A stretch of 11,852 nt of DNA from CAZMRW01 sp964568805 (GTDB lineage Bacteria; Pseudomonadota; Gammaproteobacteria; Methylococcales; Methylomonadaceae). A model generated the notes under the pieces. It searched no databases. It was given only the letters and a program-made list of their open reading frames with translations, and was not told the origin of the DNA. The stretch is taken from positions 1-11,852 of the forward strand of contig CAZMRW010000108.1 in assembly GCA_964568805.1 (NCBI GenBank). Reading direction: 5' to 3'. Every line of letters starts with the position of its first letter. Position 1 is the first letter of the stretch. Both the position numbers and the translations under genes were made by a program. Positions 1-5,336 of this stretch are shown here, in pieces.

Positions 1-342
1 TTGACCTCTATAGCTCTAATTCCGCTCGCTTTATTTAGTTTTGCAAGTTCCTCTACTGGTAACTAAAAACACATGTGCTATAGATGTTCGGCTTTTGCCT
101 GGATTCAATCGGGTAAACATTACGGACATTCCTACTGACTTATTGTTTTGAGTAGATTTCAACGTTGGGTGAAGAGCTTTCGCCACGAAAACCGCATATA
201 GCATCGATTCGCTATTATTTATTATATCATTTTAGTTATTTTCTTGTCATATAAATCCGGCTTATCTCAATTACACCCTGGTTAAATCGATGATCCGTAA
301 GCTGAGGGAAGAATGGATAGCGATGCTAGGCGGATGAGCGTC

Positions 343-409
343 ATGGGAGGCTTTCCACAATGTCTTTCTGTCTTATGGTGCGCCTCCCATTCCTTTAGTT
401 CGAAAGACA
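343..409. repeat. Two interleaved inverted repeats (pseudoknot-type order)
   Basis: ATGGGAGGC (343-351) is the exact reverse complement of GCCTCCCAT (382-390). TGTCTTTC (361-368) is the exact reverse complement of GAAAGACA (402-409). The arms come in the order A-B-A'-B', so an RNA from either strand could form an H-type pseudoknot of 9 and 8 bp with single-stranded links of 9, 13 and 11 nt. The arms are seen directly; any RNA role is inference. The repeats overlap a minus-strand open frame that may be a gene remnant. Confidence 0.35.
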
Positions 410-438
410 ATGCAATTTTGACGGGAAGTGCAATAGTG

Positions 439-481
439 TAGGTACGGATTTATCCGTGCTGTGCGAATAAATTCGTACCTA
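439..481. repeat. 43-bp palindromic element with two inner hairpins
   Basis: Outer arms TAGGTA (439-444) and TACCTA (476-481) are complementary. Inside lie two separate perfect hairpins, CGGAT-TT-ATCCG (445-456) and CGAAT-AA-ATTCG (464-475), joined by a 7-nt link. The two inner hairpins differ by a G-to-A and a matching C-to-T change, so base pairing is kept in each. This resembles the small extragenic palindromes (REP-like or MITE-like) scattered through many proteobacterial genomes. It lies about 45 bp past the stop of the pirin gene and has no T-run, so it is not a typical intrinsic terminator. Confidence 0.6.
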
Positions 482-524
482 TATCTGACCGTCATTATAT
501 GCTTGGCGGACTATTGGTACCGGC

Positions 525-1382
525 TTACACCAACTGTCCATTCCTATAATCAGCGATCGCCTGCTCAATTTCATCCCGTGTATTCATAACGAAAGGACCA
601 AACTGGACAATCGGTTCGCGCAAGGGTTTGGCAGCAAGCACCAGAAAGGCGGCACCCTCCTTTCCTGCGTGAACTTCCATACGATCACCTTCGGAAAGCA
701 CGCCTACGGTATGTGTTGCCAGTGGCTGTCTTTCTGCCATTGAACCGATTTCAGCCAAGCCCTCGTAAACATAAACAAAGGCATTATGGCCATAAGCAAT
801 AGGGTGAAGAAAATGCCCGCCTGCCAGAAGGCGAACGTCGAGGAATAACGGCTCGGTGCTCAGTCCCTGGATGGGCCCGGATGCAACCAGACCTTCAATC
901 TGTGCGGTCCCGGCAATGACTTTTACCCGGCCTCCGCCCTGCAGGTTTAGCAAGGGAATTTCTTCAGGGTGCATATCCTGATAGGCGGCCGGTTTCATTT
1001 TCTCGGAAGCAGGCAAGTTCAGCCAAAGCTGGAAACCACGCATGCGGCCGCTCTCCTGCTGCGGCATTTCGGAATGAATGATGCCTCGTCCGGCGGTCAT
1101 CCACTGCACCGATCCACTCTTTAGGTCACCTCGGTTCCCCAGGTGGTCCTGGTGCAACATGTGACCCTCCAGCATGTAAGTCACCGTTTCGAATCCCCGG
1201 TGCGGATGATCGGGAAAACCGGCGATGTAGTCATCGGCATTCATCGATGAAAATTCGTCCAGCATCAGAAATGGGTCGAGGCGCAGCGCCTGAGATTGCC
1301 CAAGACTGCGCAGCAACTTGACGCCCCCACCATCGGTGGTGGGTATGGAGTTGATAACTTGCTTCAATGTTCGAGTGGCCAT
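525..1382 (-). CDS. Pirin family protein (cupin-type, probable quercetinase-like)
   Basis: A 285-residue pirin family protein, close to the usual bacterial length. The N-terminal cupin domain shows the family signature: HPHRGFETVTY begins at His59, followed by GIIHSEMP near 100-107. This gives His59, His61, His103 and Glu105, which align with the metal-binding His56, His58, His101 and Glu103 of human pirin. Bacterial relatives such as YhhW have quercetin 2,3-dioxygenase activity in vitro, but the physiological substrate is usually unknown. The frame stays open upstream to 1514, but that part overlaps azoR. The start at 1382 is chosen because AAGGAG sits just before it and the protein begins MATRTLKQV. 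That ribosome binding site overlaps the azoR stop codon and the gap is 10 bp, so the two genes are almost certainly cotranscribed. Cytoplasmic. Confidence 0.93.
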   Translation of the reverse strand: MATRTLKQVINSIPTTDGGGVKLLRSLGQSQALRLDPFLMLDEFSSMNADDYIAGFPDHPHRGFETVTYMLEGHMLHQDHLGNRGDLKSGSVQWMTAGRGIIHSEMPQQESGRMRGFQLWLNLPASEKMKPAAYQDMHPEEIPLLNLQGGGRVKVIAGTAQIEGLVASGPIQGLSTEPLFLDVRLLAGGHFLHPIAYGHNAFVYVYEGLAEIGSMAERQPLATHTVGVLSEGDRMEVHAGKEGAAFLVLAAKPLREPIVQFGPFVMNTRDEIEQAIADYRNGQLV

Positions 1383-1392
1383 GTCGTGCTCC

Positions 1393-2019
1393 TTATATAG
1401 TTGTAATGACATCTTCTGATGCTGCCAGTGTGGCGAGCCGTTGCCTGGCTGTGGCCAATGCCGCATCCTTGCTCGCCTCGCCCATGTTGAGTCCTTCCGC
1501 ATAAACGAACTCAATGTCGGTAATACCTAAAAAGCTGAGGAAGTTCCGCACGTAGCCGGTTTGGCTGTCGAGCGGCGTACCGGCATACAATCCGCCCCGC
1601 GTAGCAAAGACATAGACCTTCTTGCCGGTCAGCAACCCTTCGGGGCCATTTTCGGTGTAGCGGAAAGTCACGCCGGCTCGGGCAATGTGATCGAAGTAAG
1701 CCTTGAGCGTCGAAGGAATTCCAAAGTTATACATCGGCAAGCCGATCACAATGACCTCTACCTGTTTGATCTCATTGATCAGTGCGTCCGAGTCGGCCAC
1801 GAAAGCCTGCTGTTCTGGAGTCCGCGTTTCAGGCTTAGCAAAAAAGGCCATAACCCGCTGCGCGTCCAGATGAGGCAAGGCTTCCTGTGCCAGGTCGCGG
1901 ACGATTACCTGCGCATCCGGTTGATTGGTGCGCCAGACGGCGACAAACTGATCAGCGAGTTGGCTAGACTGCCCTCCGGAAGAGAAAATGCTTGAGTTGA
2001 TTTGAAGCAGGGTTTTCAT
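1393..2019 (-). CDS. azoR: FMN-dependent NADH-azoreductase / quinone reductase
   Basis: A 208-residue flavodoxin-fold enzyme of the AzoR family (E. coli AzoR has about 200 residues). It should carry out two-electron reduction of quinones and azo compounds with NAD(P)H and bound FMN. The family marks are visible: LLQINSSIFSSGGQSS at 4-19 for the FMN phosphate, PMYNFGIPSTLKAYFDHIARAGVTF at 95-119 around the isoalloxazine ring, and the TENGPEGL turn followed by ATRGGLY at 139-145. The frame extends 33 bases further upstream, but Met at 2019 is preceded by a good GAGG site and gives the family N-terminus MKTLLQINSS. It is the first gene of an operon with the pirin gene and is divergent from a LysR-type regulator, a common arrangement for quinone- or electrophile-inducible azoreductases. 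Induction by such compounds is inferred. Confidence 0.93.
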   Translation of the reverse strand: MKTLLQINSSIFSSGGQSSQLADQFVAVWRTNQPDAQVIVRDLAQEALPHLDAQRVMAFFAKPETRTPEQQAFVADSDALINEIKQVEVIVIGLPMYNFGIPSTLKAYFDHIARAGVTFRYTENGPEGLLTGKKVYVFATRGGLYAGTPLDSQTGYVRNFLSFLGITDIEFVYAEGLNMGEASKDAALATARQRLATLAASEDVITTI

Positions 2020-2124
2020 AGGATTTTCCTCTGTCATTGAAAGTGATGACATTAAACTACCAATTAAATAGATAAAAAAGTATAATATTTTGCTTTAAAT
2101 AATCTAATAATTAGATAGGTTTTA
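2020..2124. promoter_or_regulatory. Divergent azoR / LysR promoter region with LysR-type box
   Basis: This 105-bp AT-rich gap separates two divergent starts. ATCTAATAATTAGAT at 2102-2116 is a perfect inverted repeat around a 3-base centre and contains the LysR consensus T-N11-A (T2103, A2115). It ends 8 bp before the regulator's ATG, overlapping its ribosome binding region, which suits autorepression. On the minus strand it falls near a plausible -35 zone for azoR (possible TTAGAT, 16 bp, TTATAC). A TATAAT on the plus strand at 2081-2086 could serve the regulator, but its -35 is poor. The palindrome is seen directly; binding by the adjacent regulator is inferred. Confidence 0.6.
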
Positions 2125-3045
2125 ATGACACCCCATATTACTCTCGAACAATGGCGATCACTCATCGCGGTGGTGGACGCGGGCGGTTACGCCCAGGCAG
2201 CCGAAATCCTGCACAAAAGCCAATCTGCGGTGACCTATGCGGTGCAAAAAATTGAATCCCTGTTGGCTGTGAAAGCCTTTGAGATTGAAGGACGCAAAGC
2301 CATACTTACACCTACAGGCCAGATGCTTTACCGGCGTGCGTTGGCATTAGTGGAGGAGGCAAGCGATCTGGAGCGAACGGCGCACAGGCTATCGGCAGGC
2401 TGGGAGGCTGAGATTCACATCGCGGCTGAAATCCTTTTTCCTTCTCGACTGCTATTGGCCTGCCTGGATCGCTTCGGCCGAGAAAGTCCACGAACACGGG
2501 TTGAATTGATTGAGTCGGTGCTGGGTGGCACAGCCGATGCGCTGCTCAAGGGTGAAGCCGACTTGGTGATTTCGCCTCAGCAGCCCTCAGGATTTTTAGG
2601 CGAGCTGCTGATGCGAATTCGCTTGATCGCCGTCGCGCATGCCGATCATCCCTTACATCGTTATGAACGAGAGTTGACCTATCGGGATCTGCGAGCCTAT
2701 CGGCACTTGGTGGTCCGAGATTCAGGCAGCAAGCGCGATCGACGCGCGGTATCTATCGAAGTTGATCAGCGCTGGACGGTGAGCCAGGTCGCCACTTCCA
2801 TCCAGGCTGTCTCCATGGGTTTCGGTTTTGCCTGGCTGCCGGAAGAGCATATCCGTGAGGAGTTAAAGACAGGATTGCTTAAGTCGCTACCTTTGCGCGA
2901 AGGCGGAACTCGTGAAGTTCCGCTATACCTTATCTTAGCCAATCCGGACTTTGTTGGCCCCGGAATAAGGCGCCTGGCCGAGATCATCAAAGAATCGGTA
3001 AAAACTATCAGTACGGTCGATGTCCAGTTGATGCGTGCACTCTAG
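2125..3045 (+). CDS. LysR-type transcriptional regulator
   Basis: A 306-residue protein of standard LysR length. The N-terminal winged helix-turn-helix covers about residues 5-65 (GGYAQAAEILHKSQSAVTYAVQKIE at 20-44, then the wing and LTPTGQMLYRRA). The linker helix is about 65-90 and a periplasmic-binding-protein-like effector domain fills the rest. Its position divergent from azoR-pirin makes it their likely regulator, perhaps sensing a quinone or other electrophile through the C-terminal domain; the effector cannot be read from sequence. The ATG at 2125 has only a weak AGG-type ribosome binding site, and a LysR-like palindrome lies directly upstream. Cytoplasmic DNA-binding protein, expected to act as a tetramer. 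No clear terminator follows it. Confidence 0.93.
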   Translation: MTPHITLEQWRSLIAVVDAGGYAQAAEILHKSQSAVTYAVQKIESLLAVKAFEIEGRKAILTPTGQMLYRRALALVEEASDLERTAHRLSAGWEAEIHIAAEILFPSRLLLACLDRFGRESPRTRVELIESVLGGTADALLKGEADLVISPQQPSGFLGELLMRIRLIAVAHADHPLHRYERELTYRDLRAYRHLVVRDSGSKRDRRAVSIEVDQRWTVSQVATSIQAVSMGFGFAWLPEEHIREELKTGLLKSLPLREGGTREVPLYLILANPDFVGPGIRRLAEIIKESVKTISTVDVQLMRAL

Positions 3046-3346
3046 AACAGAACGAATGGCGGGCTGGCAACTGAACGGATACAGTGTAGATAGCTTTATC
3101 CACGATAGAATCGTGACCTGACACTCAATGAGCGACATTATGAAAGTCTTATGTGACTCGAGTGTTGACGGGCATATCGTCTAAAAAATGATTGCCAGCG
3201 GCTACTTTGAAATAAGTCCGGCCGAATGATTCACTAAAATAACGGGCGTTGTTTTGAGTGGAAAACTCAAATGGAAACGAAAAAAGATTAAGCGGGGATT
3301 GTTGTGGGATGTTGCGGGCAAATGTCCCGCCACTGTCCCGCAGGCA
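3046..3346. other. Gap between the LysR gene and the tRNA, possible integration scar
   Basis: There is no intact gene here. A tiny frame at 3127-3183 (18 codons) is not convincing. On the plus strand, the frame from the TGA at 3227-3229 to a TAA at 3346-3348 is open and encodes a basic stretch (KLKWKRKKIKRG) ending GLLWDVAGKCPATVPQA. The end of that stretch reminds me of the C-termini of tyrosine integrases found beside tRNA genes. The octamer TGTCCCGC occurs twice (3322-3329, 3333-3340), and GCGGG (3313-3317) can pair with CCCGC in either copy. Together with the tRNA 3' end at 3388 this hints at the scar of an old integrated element; that is weak inference. Confidence 0.3.
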
Positions 3347-3378
3347 TAAAAAAGGACTCGGTGATAACCTAAGTCCTT
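3347..3378 (-). terminator. Intrinsic terminator of the tRNA gene
   Basis: On the minus strand, AAGGACT (3378-3372) pairs with AGTCCTT (3357-3351). An inner GGT/ACC helix closes a 4-nt loop, and six T residues follow (3352-3347). It begins 10 bases after the encoded CCA of the tRNA, so it should end the single-tRNA transcript. Confidence 0.8.
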
Positions 3379-3387
3379 GAGTTTTTA

Positions 3388-3464
3388 TGGTGGCGATGGG
3401 TGGACTTGAACCACCGACCCCGGGGTTATGAATCCCGTGCTCTAACCGGCTGAGCTACATCGCC
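3388..3464 (-). tRNA. tRNA with CAU anticodon (probably elongator tRNA-Met)
   Basis: A full 77-nt cloverleaf read on the minus strand, with the 3' CCA encoded (3390-3388). The acceptor stem is GGCGATG / CATCGCC with discriminator A73. The D arm is GCTC..GAGC, the anticodon loop is TTCATAA (anticodon CAU), and the T arm is GGTGG-TTCAAGT-CCACC. The first acceptor pair is normal, unlike initiator tRNA, so it is either elongator Met or the Ile2 species whose CAU is changed to lysidine. The general look favours Met. The last anticodon-stem pair (31-39) is A-C rather than a Watson-Crick pair. The gene stands alone, with its own promoter and terminator. Confidence 0.95.
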
Positions 3465-3482
3465 TTAATGACAGGTCATTAA
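3465..3482 (-). other. Palindromic 5' leader next to the mature tRNA end
   Basis: TTAATGAC (3465-3472) and GTCATTAA (3475-3482) form a perfect 8-bp inverted repeat with a 2-base centre, ending exactly one base before the mature tRNA 5' end. With transcription starting near 3484, it would be nearly the whole leader. It could fold into a hairpin directly against the RNase P cleavage site, or act as a protein-binding palindrome at the transcript start. Confidence 0.6.
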
Positions 3483-3490
3483 GAGCGGAA

Positions 3491-3519
3491 ATTATAATAA
3501 TCCCCCTCCCCTTTGTCAA
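3491..3519 (-). promoter_or_regulatory. Consensus sigma-70 promoter of the tRNA gene
   Basis: On the minus strand there is a perfect -35 TTGACA (3519-3514), a 17-bp spacer and a perfect -10 TATAAT (3496-3491). A GC-rich discriminator (CCGCTC) follows, as in stable-RNA promoters under stringent control. The predicted start is near 3484, about 20 nt before the mature tRNA. The -35 box overlaps the stop codon of ychF (3516-3518), and the spacer contains a G-rich run. Confidence 0.85.
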
Positions 3520-4607
3520 ACGTTGAATCTGAAATGTACGACATCGCCATCCTTGACGACATAGTCCTTGCCTTCAAGACGCCATTTTCCGGCATCCTTC
3601 GCGCCCTGCTCACCCTTGTTGCCGATGAAGTCTTCATAGGCGATCACTTCGGCGCGGATGAAACCGCGTTCGAAATCGCTGTGAATCACGCCGGCCGCCT
3701 GCGGCGCAGTTGCACCGACCGGGATGGTCCAGGCTCTGACTTCTTTCACGCCGGCGGTAAAATAAGTTGCCAGATTCAATAACTTATAACCGGCACGAAC
3801 GACGCGGTTCAGGCCTGGTTCATCGAGACCCAGATCGTCGAGAAACTCCTGCTTTTCTTCGTCGTCAAGCTGAGCGATTTCGGCTTCGATCGCCGCACAA
3901 ATCGGCACAACCATCGCGCCTTCTTTTTCGGCCAGGGCCTGCACTTTATCGAGCAGCGGATTGTTCTCGAAGCCGTCGTCCTGCACGTTGGCGATGTACA
4001 TGGTCGGCTTGATCGTTAAAAGACAAAGCTCCTTGACCAGAGCTTTTTCGTCATCGGACAGGCCAAGCATGCGCACCGGCTCACCGGCGTCAAGATGCTG
4101 GTTGATTTTCTCAAGCACCTGCTTTTTCGCCAGTTCGTCCTTGTTGCCGGATTTGGATGCTTTCGTAGCACGGGTCAGCGCTTTTTCAACGGTCGCCATG
4201 TCGGCCAGCGCCAGTTCCGTGTTGATGACTTCGATATCCGAGATCGGATCGATCTTGCCGGCGACATGGATAACGTTATCGTCCTGAAAACAGCGTACCA
4301 CATGAGCGATCGCATCGGTTTCGCGGATATTGCCAAGAAACTGGTTGCCCAAGCCCTCCCCTTTTGAGGCTCCTGCCACCAAGCCGGCGATATCGACAAA
4401 CTCGATCGTGGTCGGCAAGACGCGTTCGGGTTTGACAATTTCAGCCAATTTATCCATTCTGCCGTCGGGTACCGGCACGACGCCAACATTCGGATCGATG
4501 GTACAGAAAGGATAATTCTCGGCCGCGATCTTCGCCCGGGTTAACGCATTAAACAGGGTCGATTTGCCGACATTGGGCAAACCAACGATTCCACAGTACA
4601 GTGCCAT
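3516..4607 (-). CDS. ychF: Redox-regulated ATPase YchF (Obg-like, OLA1 family)
   Basis: A 363-residue protein, the same length as E. coli YchF. It is a universally conserved P-loop protein that hydrolyses ATP rather than GTP and binds ribosomes; its role in stress and translation is not settled. Visible motifs are the P-loop GLPNVGKST at 9-17, the switch II region VDIAGLV without the catalytic Gln of ordinary GTPases, NVQD in the G4 position (NxxE in E. coli, not NKxD), a central helical domain, and a C-terminal TGS domain (TYFTAGVKEVRAWTIPVGATA onward). The frame is open a further 45 bases upstream, but Met at 4607 matches the family N-terminus MALYCGIVGLPNVGKST and has a GAGA site before it. 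In E. coli it follows pth; here ygfX lies upstream on the same strand across a 116-bp gap containing a promoter candidate. Cytoplasmic. Confidence 0.96.
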   Translation of the reverse strand: MALYCGIVGLPNVGKSTLFNALTRAKIAAENYPFCTIDPNVGVVPVPDGRMDKLAEIVKPERVLPTTIEFVDIAGLVAGASKGEGLGNQFLGNIRETDAIAHVVRCFQDDNVIHVAGKIDPISDIEVINTELALADMATVEKALTRATKASKSGNKDELAKKQVLEKINQHLDAGEPVRMLGLSDDEKALVKELCLLTIKPTMYIANVQDDGFENNPLLDKVQALAEKEGAMVVPICAAIEAEIAQLDDEEKQEFLDDLGLDEPGLNRVVRAGYKLLNLATYFTAGVKEVRAWTIPVGATAPQAAGVIHSDFERGFIRAEVIAYEDFIGNKGEQGAKDAGKWRLEGKDYVVKDGDVVHFRFNV

Positions 4608-4678
4608 AGGGTTCTCATAAAAGGATAGTGCAATAAACAGCATCGACAGCAAGCTTAACTTGCCGAAACTAACCCGCC

Positions 4679-4707
4679 ATTATACAAGATTTGGCATCAT
4701 TCTTGAA
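4679..4707 (-). promoter_or_regulatory. Probable ychF promoter
   Basis: On the minus strand a perfect TATAAT (4684-4679) follows a weak -35 TTCAAG (4707-4702) at 17 bp. The start would be near 4672, giving a leader of about 65 nt. That leader holds a small hairpin, GCAAG (4663-4659) pairing with CTTGC (4653-4649). The promoter lies between the ygfX stop and the ychF start. Confidence 0.5.
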
Positions 4708-4723
4708 AACTAAAATACCGGAA

Positions 4724-5164
4724 TCATTTAATTACAGAGGTTTTCAGCTTGACGATAAGACGGCGAAAGTCATCTTCAGCCAGAGCGTCGCTCATAATCA
4801 GAATCGTTCTTTTAAAATGGTCGAAAAATCCAACGCGATTTTGCCTTTTGACATGCAGCCATATCGCGTAAATGGTCAATACCGATGAGTTCAGGATATA
4901 GACAGATTCAAATCCATTACCGTTTGCCATTTCCCAACCGGATACCTCTGTGTATTTGATCGTAGGTTGTGTCTGATTCAGTCGTTTAATGGCACAGTAC
5001 AGATTGATTAAGATGCCTGTCACCAAAACAATTTTGTAACCTATCGGCAATGCATTGGCTAATGCAGCAGCGAAAGCAAGCAGATGCGCGGCAACCGTCA
5101 AATGTTTTAAACGTTTTGAAGGCTTCAGCTTGACGATTAACGGCGGCTCTAGTTTTTTAGACAC
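4724..5164 (-). CDS. ygfX: YgfX family inner-membrane protein (CptA-like)
   Basis: A 146-residue protein with the YgfX layout: a short basic N-terminus (KLKPSKRLK, 12-20), two adjacent membrane segments at about 21-40 and 43-59, a cytoplasmic domain, and the family-like C-terminus SDALAEDDFRRLIVKLK at 125-141. In E. coli YgfX (CptA) was proposed as a membrane-bound toxin affecting FtsZ and MreB and paired with SdhE (YgfY); in Serratia SdhE and YgfX act together. Here no sdhE lies upstream. The start is GTG at 5164, the only start codon near the beginning of the frame before an upstream stop, and it has no clear ribosome binding site. It is divergent from ygfZ, as in E. coli. The LIVKLK segment and its DNA (TTCAGCTTGACGAT on the plus strand) occur at both ends of the gene. 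The family call rests on layout and C-terminal motif. Confidence 0.75.
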   Translation of the reverse strand: MSKKLEPPLIVKLKPSKRLKHLTVAAHLLAFAAALANALPIGYKIVLVTGILINLYCAIKRLNQTQPTIKYTEVSGWEMANGNGFESVYILNSSVLTIYAIWLHVKRQNRVGFFDHFKRTILIMSDALAEDDFRRLIVKLKTSVIK

Positions 5165-5336
5165 GTAGGATGAGTAAGATGAGAATTAAAATCTGCATTC
5201 CCGGCTCTATCGAGAATGAAAAGGCGATTATTTACATGGCAAACAACAGATTATCGATTATCAAACATCATACAGGTTTATGTCCATATTTAAAGCACGA
5301 TATAATAGCGAACCCACTCGTCCCGAATTGATCCTT
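5165..5336. promoter_or_regulatory. Divergent ygfX / ygfZ promoter region
   Basis: This 172-bp spacer lies between the GTG of ygfX and the chosen ATG of ygfZ. A perfect TATAAT on the plus strand at 5301-5306 places a likely ygfZ start near 5313, with no good -35 at 16-18 bp. A plus-strand frame from 5179 to 5331 (50 codons) also fits here, but it runs across the -10 box, resembles nothing I know and is probably chance. There is no room for the roughly 80-codon sdhE gene seen next to ygfX in E. coli. Confidence 0.5.

Larger units (their letters stand above)
1..524. other. Gene-poor stretch downstream of the pirin gene
   Basis: I find no convincing gene in this 524-base stretch. The part around 210-260 is AT-rich. 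On the minus strand one frame is open from 449 down to a TAA at 282-284. Its translation reads like protein (it contains the run KEWEAHHKTERHCGKPPM), but the only ATG, at 344, would leave about 20 codons, and a TTG at 410 would give about 42 with no ribosome binding site. It could be the tail of a decayed gene. The stretch also holds the palindromic element at 439-481 and the interleaved inverted repeats at 343-409, listed separately. Confidence 0.5.

Noticed and set aside
1383..1514. N-terminal extension of the pirin frame
   Set aside because: It overlaps the azoR 3' end in another frame, has no ribosome binding site and does not resemble the pirin N-terminus; the start at 1382 has AAGGAG.
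1561..1995. 144-codon plus-strand frame opposite azoR
   Set aside because: It lies wholly antisense to a clear AzoR coding sequence and its translation resembles no family.
2020..2052. N-terminal extension of the azoR frame
   Set aside because: The family N-terminus and a strong GAGG site both support the start at 2019.
3513..4515. Several plus-strand frames opposite ychF
   Set aside because: All are antisense to a fully conserved YchF protein; they are by-products of its codon use.
5179..5331. 50-codon plus-strand frame upstream of ygfZ
   Set aside because: It spans a perfect -10 box and the ygfZ leader, matches nothing known to me, and has only a poorly spaced AGGA.
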